In this document: positions 56,579 through 64,000 of the stretch, piece by piece | Numbering within the stretch: position 1 is the stretch's first letter | How the letters are laid out: the number at the start of each line of letters is the position of its first letter | Assembly (NCBI GenBank): GCA_022865305.1 | Contig: JALHSP010000026.1 | Span: 124,001 to 188,000 of the forward strand | From: Bacteroidales bacterium | GTDB taxonomy: Bacteria > Bacteroidota > Bacteroidia > Bacteroidales > VadinHA17 | DNA length: 64,000 bases | Reading direction: 5' to 3' | The notes under the pieces: generated by a model | The model's input: the letters and a program-made list of their open reading frames with translations, nothing else | The model's database searches: none | Told to the model about the DNA's origin: nothing | Made by a program: the position numbers and the translations under genes

Positions 56579-57631
56579 ATGTCAATAGATGATTTAACAG
56601 GAAAATCAAATTCAGTTTTCGAAGAATTAAACTACGACGAGGAGTTTTACTTTCAGTGGCATATTACAAACGAATGTAATCTAAGGTGTAAGCATTGTTA
56701 CCATGAGTCATATGAAAAAGATGATGTCAACATTAAAAGGTTGATCGAAATTGCAGATCACTTATGTTTTGCGCTCAATAAATGGGGGAAAAAAGGTTCT
56801 TTCAGTATCACAGGAGGTGAGCCATTAATGAATTCTGAAATTCTTTTTCAACTGTTAGATCACCTTGAAACCAGGAATATAGATAGAATAGACCTGCTTA
56901 CTAATGGTACTTTGCTTACCGACAATATTATTCATAGACTAAAGGAGTATAAAAAACTTCGACGCTTACAGTTATCACTGGAAGGATTGCAGGATACAAA
57001 TGATAAAATAAGGGGAATAAATTCTTATGACAGAACTTTTGATGCTATTGATAACATCAAGAGACAAGGACTGGCTGTCAGCATAATGATGACAGTCGGA
57101 AGGCATAATCATGATGAAGTTATTCCTTTAGCAGAGGAGCTTGCAAAACATGATGTCGACGTTTTCATTATTGACCGGTTTATCCCCGAGGGACAGAGCA
57201 GTAAACTGACAAGTTGGGTATTGTCACCGGAAGAAATCAGAGAAGTATATACAAAAGCATATGAGTATTTCAAAAGAACATTGAAACCCAGATTCCTTCT
57301 TTACAGGACACTTTTTTGTTTATTAAATCCTGATGATCACCATATTGGAGCTATTTGTTCTGTGGGAAATAATGCACTGACAATTATGCCAAATGGAGAT
57401 GTCCTTCCATGCCGAAGGTTGCCTATAGTACTGGGAAATTTGTTTGAAACTACTCTTTATGATATATGGTATACATCGCCATTTTTATGGGAAATACGGA
57501 ATCCGGGGAATCTGAAAGGCAAATGTAATAATTGCGAATATATTCCAATTTGTCGTGGTTGCAGAGCTGTTGCTTATGCTTTAAAAGGAGATTATTTAGC
57601 CGAAGATCCTCAATGCTGGAAAGAAAAATGA
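56579..57631 (+). CDS. Radical SAM/SPASM peptide-modifying enzyme
   Basis: The 350-residue enzyme carries the radical SAM cluster site CX3CX2C at Cys33, Cys37 and Cys40 (NECNLRCKHCYHES) and the SAM-binding SITGGEPLMN. Its C-terminal SPASM region has Cys316, Cys319, Cys325, Cys328 and Cys346 (CX2CX5CX2C...C) plus upstream Cys in AICSVG and DVLPCRR. SPASM enzymes (PqqE, sactipeptide and ranthipeptide synthases) make C-C or thioether crosslinks in peptides. It is followed with a 4-nt overlap by a PqqD-like gene and then by a Cys-rich peptide gene, so that peptide is the probable substrate. It is the first gene of the operon. Confidence 0.93.
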   Translation: MSIDDLTGKSNSVFEELNYDEEFYFQWHITNECNLRCKHCYHESYEKDDVNIKRLIEIADHLCFALNKWGKKGSFSITGGEPLMNSEILFQLLDHLETRNIDRIDLLTNGTLLTDNIIHRLKEYKKLRRLQLSLEGLQDTNDKIRGINSYDRTFDAIDNIKRQGLAVSIMMTVGRHNHDEVIPLAEELAKHDVDVFIIDRFIPEGQSSKLTSWVLSPEEIREVYTKAYEYFKRTLKPRFLLYRTLFCLLNPDDHHIGAICSVGNNALTIMPNGDVLPCRRLPIVLGNLFETTLYDIWYTSPFLWEIRNPGNLKGKCNNCEYIPICRGCRAVAYALKGDYLAEDPQCWKEK

Positions 57632-57897
57632 AAAGATATGTTTTAAATAAGCAGGTCAGGCTCAAATATGATAAGGCTTCCGATAAATACTATGCATTTT
57701 GTATTGATACAGGTGATCATTTTAATCTGAATAAAACCGGATTCACTATTTTAAATATCCTGAATGAAGAAAAAAGTCTTGATGAAATAGTTACATTGTT
57801 ATCAGGAGATATGATTGTGGATGAAAAGTCTGTTTTATCCGATACAATTCAATTTTTGGAATTGTCTGAGAAAAATGGTATTATTGCATATATGTAA
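57628..57897 (+). CDS. PqqD-like RiPP recognition element
   Basis: The start at 57628 is chosen because its ATG overlaps the radical SAM stop (ATGA), giving an 89-residue protein. It matches PqqD-type peptide-binding proteins, a winged helix-turn-helix that grips the leader of a RiPP precursor. The visible phrases are VRLKYDKASDKYYAFCIDTG, GDHFNLNKTGFTILNILNEE, SLDEIVTLLS and FLELSEKNGIIAYM. Earlier in-frame ATGs lie inside the upstream gene. It lies between the enzyme and the peptide, as expected. Confidence 0.88.
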   Translation: MKRYVLNKQVRLKYDKASDKYYAFCIDTGDHFNLNKTGFTILNILNEEKSLDEIVTLLSGDMIVDEKSVLSDTIQFLELSEKNGIIAYM

Positions 57898-57915
57898 AGT
57901 CAAAATAAGGTAGTA

Positions 57916-58071
57916 ATGAAAAAGACCAAAACAAACCTGCAGTCAAAGTCCCGGTATGAAAAACCTGAATTAAAAAAGGCAGAAAAAATGGTATTTATGT
58001 TCGAGCCTTATAAAACAAGTGTTTCAAAAGTAGCATGCAGGCAGTGTTCGGGTTGCCACGGTTGCAGATAA
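57916..58071 (+). CDS. Candidate Cys-rich RiPP precursor peptide (51 aa)
   Basis: This 51-residue ORF is preceded by AAGG and starts 18 nt after the PqqD-like gene. It has a basic leader (MKKTKTNLQSKSRYEKPELK) with an EKPEL phrase of the sort seen in PqqD-bound leaders. A hydrophobic FMFEPY patch follows. The last 11 residues are CRQCSGCHGCR, with Cys41, Cys44, Cys47 and Cys50 spaced exactly three apart (CX2CX2CX2C). The regular spacing, the Gly/His/Ser around the Cys residues and the neighbours make it the likely substrate of the radical SAM enzyme. No other protein in the window has this motif. Mass-spectrometric proof is lacking. Confidence 0.75.
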   Translation: MKKTKTNLQSKSRYEKPELKKAEKMVFMFEPYKTSVSKVACRQCSGCHGCR

Positions 58072-58084
58072 TGATTAACCGGCA

Positions 58085-58891
58085 ATGGAAGCTGCGATCC
58101 AGCGTGGGATTGACTCTTTGAGCCATATAGTCAGAGAATTCTTATATAAAGATATTGAGCTTTTACGTGTTTGCAGAACAGCGGTGCTTCTAAAGGAGTG
58201 CGGTGTTAATCCATTTAATCCGGTTTTTGATGAGTTAGCCCTAAAGTGCGTTAAAAATCAACGAAAAGATGGCGGGTGGACTGACGTTGAAGAAACTCTC
58301 TGGTGTACCACTTTTCTTAATATTTATGAAGATCATTTTGATTCTGTATTTGGAGCTATAAAATGGCTAAAGGGACAAGAACACAAAGATGGCGGCTGGG
58401 GCAAATCGAAAAGAGATCAGACCAGGATACCTTTGACCTCCCTTCTGCTTTGTTTTTTACCTCAACTGAAATCGGATAATCGACTCAAATGGCTGGAAAA
58501 CAAATGGCACCTGGAACGAAAAATGCATCCTAATCCGACATATAAAACTGCCTTAACAATAATGGCATTTTCTTGGAATAACTATAAACCGGAAAATAGC
58601 CAACTGATAAATAAAGCAATAGCATGGCTTTGTGAACAACAGAATAATGATGGAGGCTGGGGTCCATGGAAAGATCACCCTGTGGGGAGTGATCCGTGGT
58701 GTACAGGAATCTGTTTAGCATCGCTGACGCATTTTCCTGGCATGGCTACATCCGATGTGATTAAGAATGGATTAGGATGGTTATTGAAGAACCAGTTACC
58801 AGATGGATTGTGGCCATACCATTTTATTGAAGATGGAAGCAGTTGGGCGCTGTATGCTCTAATAAAAGGACAGAATTTAATAAATGATTGA
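58085..58891 (+). CDS. Terpenoid-cyclase-fold (squalene-cyclase-like) toroid protein
   Basis: The 268-residue protein is a single alpha/alpha toroid of the prenyltransferase/squalene-oxidase-repeat type. QW-like repeats appear at 58-65 (NQRKDGGW), 97-105 (GQEHKDGGW) and 184-192 (EQQNNDGGW), with a weaker one at KNQLPDGLW. It lacks the DxDD acid of true squalene-hopene cyclases and is less than half their length, so it is not a normal triterpene cyclase. Two copies of a WCT motif (Cys74 in TLWCTTF and Cys206 in DPWCTGI) face each other in the repeats. It begins 13 nt after the peptide gene and overlaps the next gene by 8 nt. A peptide-binding or modifying role is inferred from context only. 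Confidence 0.8.
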   Translation: MEAAIQRGIDSLSHIVREFLYKDIELLRVCRTAVLLKECGVNPFNPVFDELALKCVKNQRKDGGWTDVEETLWCTTFLNIYEDHFDSVFGAIKWLKGQEHKDGGWGKSKRDQTRIPLTSLLLCFLPQLKSDNRLKWLENKWHLERKMHPNPTYKTALTIMAFSWNNYKPENSQLINKAIAWLCEQQNNDGGWGPWKDHPVGSDPWCTGICLASLTHFPGMATSDVIKNGLGWLLKNQLPDGLWPYHFIEDGSSWALYALIKGQNLIND

Positions 58892-59690
58892 AAACCTCAA
58901 AGATATTATTATTGGGAATATCAGGCAGATACCTGAAAAACCCATGTCTCTTTTGCTATCAGGCGGAATAGATTCCTCCCTGGTTTTAGCTCTTATCCGG
59001 AAAACTTATCCTAATGTTCCGGTAACCACATTTACTCTTGCAAAAACTAAAGAATATCCGGATATTATTCATGCCCGCGAAGTGGCAAGTCTGTTTGGAA
59101 CTGATCACCGTGAGATTCTTCTTTCTGATAAGGAATACAGGAATTTTGAAAGAGATTTTAGCAAAATAAATCTTTATGGCTTGAAAGGAGACATTAATGT
59201 TTATATCCTCTGTTCCGTTGCAAAAAAATTCAGTAATATAATAGTAACCGGTGATGGAGGTGATGAATGTTTTGGCGGTTACTGGCTTCATGAGTATCCT
59301 TTAGGGCATAAAGAGACCGGGGCCATTAAATCATTTGAGGAAATTCATCCTCAACCCAGGAAGCATATTGAGGAGATGGTAAGGTTGGGATTCAGAGACA
59401 AATTGTTTAAAGAAAAGTCGGTTGCCAAAGATTTTGAAGAGGTTTGGGATTATTTTATTGAACGTCTTGCACCTAAACATCTTGCCCCACTTTTAAATAC
59501 AGCAAATGCGCTGAATATTAAAGTTTTTACACCATTCTGGTCTGAAACTGTTCTCGATTTCATGAGACAACTGCCCTATTCTGAAAAGATTGGCCGGAAG
59601 ATTGAAAAGGAGTTGGCAAAAGAATATTTACCGGTTTCGGTTGTTGAAAGGGAGAGCATTGGATTTGATGTGGCGCTTAAGTTAGCTTGA
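58884..59690 (+). CDS. Asparagine-synthetase-like ATP-dependent amide ligase without glutaminase domain
   Basis: The 268-residue protein is the synthase half of AsnB. The PP-loop is SGGIDSS (26-32), the second nucleotide motif is GDGGDECFGG (123-132), and the final KELAKEYLPVSVVERESIGF phrase is the family's C-terminal clamp. The glutamine-hydrolysing N-terminal half of AsnB is absent, so it should not make asparagine from glutamine. Related ligases close lasso-peptide rings (McjC/LarB) or form amides in antibiotics. It may join an amine to an adenylated acid of the peptide. It overlaps the preceding gene by 8 nt. Confidence 0.82.
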   Translation: MIENLKDIIIGNIRQIPEKPMSLLLSGGIDSSLVLALIRKTYPNVPVTTFTLAKTKEYPDIIHAREVASLFGTDHREILLSDKEYRNFERDFSKINLYGLKGDINVYILCSVAKKFSNIIVTGDGGDECFGGYWLHEYPLGHKETGAIKSFEEIHPQPRKHIEEMVRLGFRDKLFKEKSVAKDFEEVWDYFIERLAPKHLAPLLNTANALNIKVFTPFWSETVLDFMRQLPYSEKIGRKIEKELAKEYLPVSVVERESIGFDVALKLA

Positions 59691-59755
59691 ACCAAGTAAG
59701 GATTGTTTGCTATTTATTTCAATCATACGGAATTATATTTGATAAACTTCAAAAA

Positions 59756-62700
59756 ATGAATGAATTATTAGTAAAAGCCATTGATGCAAGTTTAACATTT
59801 GAAGCAATAATGGATAGCATTGACTTTAATTCTTATTTGCCTGAAAATGATGAAAATCCTAAAGTGAAAGATACACCAGAGTATAAAAATTACAAAAAGT
59901 TGCTCGATAAGGCTAAAAAGTGTTGTAATAATGCTGTTGGCTATCTAGATTCAGCGTTGGTAGAAAAGATAAAAGATATAGAAGTGAATGACAACAGCTT
60001 TTTTGTCCCAAATAAAGACAATGAAAAAGAAGTGTCACAAACTCTTATATATCATTTATACGAAGCAAAAAAAACACGTGTTAAAGCCTGCTGCCAAGTC
60101 AAACGAGAAGATGAAGTCAATGACTATACTGATAGTATTCATAGACTGCATAAATCTTTGGATTATATCCCGATAAAGAATTTTCTTACACCTTCCCAAG
60201 GTCCTAGTCTCGCAAACAATTATGATTGGGCAAAAGTGCTCTATTATAATGAATTGGCCATTTGTTATTCTGGGCTTGCAAAATCGTCAATGTCACTCGG
60301 ATACGCAGAAGAATCAATTTCTTTGTTGGAAAAAATAAAAAACAGCGACAAAGATGAAAACCAGAGAATTCTCAAATTAAGATCCTTTGCCTGGTGTAAT
60401 AAGGGAGAAGCAGAGCGGAATTTGCATGATTATGATAAGGCGATGTTGACTTTTAAGAAAGTTATTGACCAATGGGAAAGAGAAAAAGACAAATCGTCAG
60501 ATTATTACCAAGCTTTATTCAGCCGTGGATTAATTCTTGACTATCAAGGAAGAGGCAAGGAGACTCTTGAACTACTGAGTAAAATGGATGTGCCTGAGAA
60601 GGATACCCGTTGTGGCGCGAGAGACTTAGAGCAAGCTTCTGCATATATAGATCAAAAAGAATACAAAGAAGCAAGAAAAATACTTGATGGGTTCCAAGAT
60701 GAAAAAAAATGGGATCATACCTTTGCCTTTCGTAAGGCTTCCCTATATAGAATTAGATGCTTGCTTGAATGGCGTAAAAATAAACCTACAGAGTTTGAAA
60801 GCGATGATAATAGGGAATGGAGAGAAGAATATGAGATGATTCCGAAAGAGATCAGAGGTCATAATGAACAAAAAATAGATGGAATTATTAAGCGATGTAT
60901 TGATCGAAAGGACAAAGACAACTTTAAGAAAGCATGCAAATATTTTTCAGAATTTTACGAGCAAAATGCAAAGATTGAAAATAAGAAAAAGGCAAAAGAA
61001 CTGCAACTTTGGGGTTATTTTATGTACCTCTTATACGAAGAGATGGAGAATATATGCACTGTGGAAAATTGGGAGGCCATAAAAAAGAAGTTGTTGTCAG
61101 ATTTTAAGATATTAGACAAAGAAGAAGACACAGAGTACATGCAAGATTTCTTTGATAGTTATATTGATTATCTTAAATGTAACAAAAAAGATGACCATGA
61201 TGGGACAGTTAGTTATATTAATTATCTTAAATGTAACAAAAAAGATGACCATGATGGGACAGTTATTGAAAAACTCTATAACCGCCTAAAAATTTTATAT
61301 CAAGAAAACGATAATTTGAGTAAATTAGGTAAAGTGGAAGAAAAATTTAGGCTTTTCAAGGATGATTCTGGAAAATCAGACGCAGAAGGAAAAGAGAAAA
61401 AAGAAAGCAAAGATAAAAATGAAAATGGTGCTGTGGAATTTGTCCAGAAGTGTTTTTTTCAAGGTGAACCATTTAAAGATGATAAAAAAAGTGTCCTTTT
61501 GAATGCAGATAGCATATTGGCAAAAATGGAACAAAATACACTTGATTTTGCTGAAAAAATTGTTAGAAAGACGAGACGATTCCCATTAGATGAAAAATTC
61601 AGAACTATTTTGACTGTTTTAAGGCGATGGAATTCATTTACACCGGCCCTCGCTTCATCGGTTAACCCCAGCAAAGGGGGAGGATATTTTCTCTATTTTC
61701 AATATAAAAATAATTCTTATGGTATTGTAATAGACCCAGGTTATGATTTTTTGGACAATTTTTTTTCTCAGGGTTTCAGAATTGGTGATATTGATACAGT
61801 CATAGTCTCACATGCACATCCGGATCACACTGATAATCTTCCATCGATCCTCTCCTTGTTCCATGAGTCAAATGGCCGTCTGGGAAAATATTACTATAGC
61901 AAAAAACTTAATAAACAACAATTTAATAAAAAACATCTCAAACTAATAATATCTCATGGGGTTTTTGATCAATATTATAAATTGATTAAACCCAGTGAAG
62001 AATCACTTAAGGATATAATTGTTGTTCAGCCGGGTAATGAAGGGGCCAATGAACCATGTCTTGTTCAAAAATTTGATGATAATTACTCAATAGAAATAAA
62101 ACCATTTGCAACTTCCCATAAAGATTTAGGTCAATGGGAAAGCCTGGGATTCATTATTAATATTAAAAAGAATAAAGAGACTATTAGAACAATTGGCTAT
62201 ACAAGTGATGCTCACTGGAGACAAGATTTTTCCGATAATTTTAAGGATTGTCATATTATATGCGCCCATCTTGGTTCAATAGTAGATATTTTAAATAAAA
62301 AGGAATTTTGTAGCTTGTGTGGAGATTATAGAGATAATGGAGATGGTAAATGTGAAAAAGATCCGGAATGTAAAGAAAAAAGATTCGTAAATGGAAATCC
62401 TACAACAAAGAAATTATTAAAACAAGCACAAGAACAAAATCATCTTTATCTTTCTGGTCTAACTATGTTTTTTGATAAACTTCTGGCGAATGAAGAAAAT
62501 GGTGATAAAAAAATGGAATTGGCGGTAATCTCTGAATTTGGCGAAGAACTTAAAGAAGGATTACGCATGGATTTATTTCACAAATTTGATGATTGGTTTC
62601 AAGAAAGAAGTACAAGAAGTACAAAAAAGGCGAAATGTTTCCCAGGTGATATTGGACTGGAAATCGATTTATTGAATAGTAATATTCTATGTTGTTGTTG

Positions 62701-62890
62701 TCAGGAATTCAAATCAAAAGATGGAATATTACCTATTCCTTATGGTAAAGATGAGGCGATATTTTACATCTGCGATGAATGCAAGTCTGTTCTATCACCC
62801 TACCAGATAGAAAAAAAATTGAAAGATTATTACGAGAATGGCCGCCATTTAGAATTAGCAGAACTGATCACCGATGGACAAGTACGATGA
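59756..62890 (+). CDS. TPR - metallo-beta-lactamase - zinc ribbon protein
   Basis: I start at 59756 (MNELLVKAIDAS); a TTG at 59687 over the previous stop is possible but weaker. The 1044-residue protein has about 600 residues of TPR-like helices (YYNELAICYSGLAKSSMSLG, AWCNKGEAERNLHDYDKAMLTF), an acidic-basic low-complexity linker, a metallo-beta-lactamase domain with HAHPDHTDN (His686, His688, Asp690, His691), and a C-terminal CCCC...CDEC zinc ribbon. The MBL part resembles the phosphodiesterase/hydrolase type and IKPFATSHKDLGQWESLGF is a later motif. A 54-bp tandem duplication lies in the linker. Cysteine-rich islands (FCSLCGDYRDNGDGKCEKDPEC) interrupt the MBL domain. Function is unknown. 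Its role in the peptide pathway is inferred from the operon. Confidence 0.75.
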   Translation: MNELLVKAIDASLTFEAIMDSIDFNSYLPENDENPKVKDTPEYKNYKKLLDKAKKCCNNAVGYLDSALVEKIKDIEVNDNSFFVPNKDNEKEVSQTLIYHLYEAKKTRVKACCQVKREDEVNDYTDSIHRLHKSLDYIPIKNFLTPSQGPSLANNYDWAKVLYYNELAICYSGLAKSSMSLGYAEESISLLEKIKNSDKDENQRILKLRSFAWCNKGEAERNLHDYDKAMLTFKKVIDQWEREKDKSSDYYQALFSRGLILDYQGRGKETLELLSKMDVPEKDTRCGARDLEQASAYIDQKEYKEARKILDGFQDEKKWDHTFAFRKASLYRIRCLLEWRKNKPTEFESDDNREWREEYEMIPKEIRGHNEQKIDGIIKRCIDRKDKDNFKKACKYFSEFYEQNAKIENKKKAKELQLWGYFMYLLYEEMENICTVENWEAIKKKLLSDFKILDKEEDTEYMQDFFDSYIDYLKCNKKDDHDGTVSYINYLKCNKKDDHDGTVIEKLYNRLKILYQENDNLSKLGKVEEKFRLFKDDSGKSDAEGKEKKESKDKNENGAVEFVQKCFFQGEPFKDDKKSVLLNADSILAKMEQNTLDFAEKIVRKTRRFPLDEKFRTILTVLRRWNSFTPALASSVNPSKGGGYFLYFQYKNNSYGIVIDPGYDFLDNFFSQGFRIGDIDTVIVSHAHPDHTDNLPSILSLFHESNGRLGKYYYSKKLNKQQFNKKHLKLIISHGVFDQYYKLIKPSEESLKDIIVVQPGNEGANEPCLVQKFDDNYSIEIKPFATSHKDLGQWESLGFIINIKKNKETIRTIGYTSDAHWRQDFSDNFKDCHIICAHLGSIVDILNKKEFCSLCGDYRDNGDGKCEKDPECKEKRFVNGNPTTKKLLKQAQEQNHLYLSGLTMFFDKLLANEENGDKKMELAVISEFGEELKEGLRMDLFHKFDDWFQERSTRSTKKAKCFPGDIGLEIDLLNSNILCCCCQEFKSKDGILPIPYGKDEAIFYICDECKSVLSPYQIEKKLKDYYENGRHLELAELITDGQVR
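61157..61264 (+). repeat. 54-bp in-frame tandem duplication
   Basis: Two 54-nt units (61157-61210 and 61211-61264) differ at one base and each encodes 18 residues (SYIDYLKCNKKDDHDGTV, then SYINYL...). The duplication keeps the frame, so the protein is lengthened, not broken. Confidence 0.95.
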
Positions 62891-64000
62891 AAATCTGCTT
62901 CATAACCAAATATCCCCCCATTCAGGGTGGCGTCTCATCAAGAGCATATTGGCAGGCAAAAGCTCTCGGGCAACGCGATCATGAAGTTCATATTGTCACT
63001 AACTCGCTTGAGGTTGAGGATGATTATAAAGAGGTTTTCGATTTAAACGATCCTGACTTTCTTCCGGAAAATGTCTTTCTTCACAGCACAAATGCTGAGT
63101 CAAATCCCTGGCATATCCCCTTCTCTCCTGCATATACTGAACGAATTGCCAACCTGGCAATTGAAGTAATCCGGCAATATGACATTAAGGTAATTGATTC
63201 AAATTTTATTCTTCCCTATGGTATTGCAGGAAATATTGCAAAGAGTATTACCGGAGTACCTCAGATCCTCCGGCATGCCGGCAGTGATATCGGAAAACTT
63301 TTTATTTCGACATCTTACAGTTCCCTCTTCAAATTTGTCTTTCAGCGTGTCGACAAAATCCTTACCTACCCACAGTTAAAGGAGTTGTTCATTTCGATGG
63401 GAATCCCGGAATCCAGAATCTCTATTGATGATAGGGTAATTGTTGACACAATGGCTTTTAACCCCGGGGTCAATCCGATCCCTCTTTCTGAATATACGGA
63501 TTTAAAGATTACCGGCTACCCTATCATAACCTACATCGGGAAAATAAACTACTACTGGGAATCGAAAGGATTAATGGAATTAGTGGAGGCTGTAAAGGAT
63601 ATCAAGGAAGATTTTTTGTTACTGTTTTTTTCTAATGGCAGAGGTCTGAAAGAGTTTAAAATGTTTCTTGAAGAGCAAGGTCTTATGGGAAAATCTGTCT
63701 TCCTGAACTTCCTTCCTCCCTGGAAAATACCTTCCGTTATCAAGCTATCTACATGTGTTGTCTTACCGGAAAGAGATTTTCCTGTTAAATATCATGTCCC
63801 TATCCTTCCAAAAGAGGTAATGGCAATCGGGAAATGCCTGGTTCTCGGGAAAGAGATTGCTCATAATCAATACTATGGAAATTTAACTGACAGGGAAAAT
63901 GTTCTGCTTGTTAATCCCAAAAACATTCCTGCTTTCAGGAGTGTTATCGAATTTGTTATACACAATCCTGAAGAGGTGGCTGAAATTGGAAGAAAAGCTT
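62887..64000 (+). CDS. Glycosyltransferase family 4-like protein (partial, runs off the window)
   Basis: The ATG overlaps the preceding stop by 4 nt (ATGA). The visible 371 residues have a Rossmann opening typical of GT-B enzymes (MKICFITKYPPIQGGVSSRAY), the acceptor-side phrase LRHAGSDIGKLF and a second Rossmann domain (PIITYIGKINYYWESKGLMELVEAV). The C-terminal lobe (LPKEVMAIGKCLVLGKE) corresponds to the region that binds the sugar nucleotide in GT4 enzymes. The 3' end lies outside the window. It may glycosylate the peptide or a carrier; this is inference from the operon. Confidence 0.85.
   Translation, partial: MKICFITKYPPIQGGVSSRAYWQAKALGQRDHEVHIVTNSLEVEDDYKEVFDLNDPDFLPENVFLHSTNAESNPWHIPFSPAYTERIANLAIEVIRQYDIKVIDSNFILPYGIAGNIAKSITGVPQILRHAGSDIGKLFISTSYSSLFKFVFQRVDKILTYPQLKELFISMGIPESRISIDDRVIVDTMAFNPGVNPIPLSEYTDLKITGYPIITYIGKINYYWESKGLMELVEAVKDIKEDFLLLFFSNGRGLKEFKMFLEEQGLMGKSVFLNFLPPWKIPSVIKLSTCVVLPERDFPVKYHVPILPKEVMAIGKCLVLGKEIAHNQYYGNLTDRENVLLVNPKNIPAFRSVIEFVIHNPEEVAEIGRKA

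Noticed and set aside
58085-58891. Squalene-hopene cyclase
   Set aside because: Length is under half and the DxDD acid motif is missing.
59687-59755. TTG start for the TPR-MBL gene overlapping the ligase stop
   Set aside because: The extension is short and hydrophobic without family support; ATG at 59756 is simpler. It remains possible because neighbouring genes overlap.

Overview
The window looks like a chromosome segment of a Bacteroidota bacterium, probably an uncultured Bacteroidales/Marinilabiliales-type organism. The signs are an AT-rich genome, SusD-less Bacteroidota-style secreted glycoside hydrolases (GH35, GH106-like, GH30, GH43), DUF5916 and RagB-free glycan loci, MacB/FtsX-type permeases starting MIKNYF, and three promoters of the Bacteroidota TTTG-N20-TAnnTTTG type. 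No rRNA, tRNA or CRISPR array was seen. All family assignments are from reading the translated sequence; no database search was run.

Layout. 1-9 kb: RND efflux adaptor and permease, two convergent secreted glycosidases, and an OmpA-like protein with a coiled-coil partner. 9-13.8 kb: carB and a Tat-exported sugar-phosphate isomerase-like protein. 13.9-26.4 kb: four tandem paralogues (minus strand) with a cytoplasmic TIR domain, one membrane helix, a TolB/FlgO-like domain and a long TPR tail. They are interrupted by a lipoprotein that is a free-standing SecD periplasmic domain and by a broken hydrolase. 26.7-34.2 kb: a decaying glycan-use locus (DUF5916 pseudogene, truncated GH30, two intact GH43 enzymes, a beta-propeller remnant) with an IS3-type transposase tail and an intact IS4-family element. 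35.5-44 kb: a mobile/defence-like patch with a complete tripartite hipBST toxin-antitoxin operon, a deleted REP-associated transposase, a decayed AAA+/M41 protease, a WYL regulator, a DUF4143 ATPase and a broken PLD-HerA helicase. 44-53 kb: MacB-like permease, C45/phospholipase-B-like hydrolase, LmbE-type deacetylase, esterase, two unknown exported proteins, and copies of dispersed intergenic repeats. 53-56.5 kb: McrA-like HNH endonuclease, a partner of unknown function, and an XRE/ImmA-IrrE regulator pair.

56.6 kb to the end is the most interesting part. It is a tightly packed operon encoding a radical SAM/SPASM enzyme, a PqqD-like peptide-binding protein, a 51-residue peptide ending in CX2CX2CX2C (not previously called as an ORF because of its size), a terpenoid-cyclase-fold alpha/alpha toroid, an asparagine-synthetase-type ATP-dependent ligase without its glutaminase half, a 1044-residue TPR-metallo-beta-lactamase-zinc ribbon protein, and a glycosyltransferase that runs off the window. 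Most genes overlap or nearly touch. I read this as a ribosomally synthesised, post-translationally modified peptide (RiPP) pathway of a combination I do not recognise. The radical SAM enzyme and PqqD-like protein would act on the Cys-rich core, with possible ATP-dependent ligation and glycosylation. The product and the order of steps are inference.
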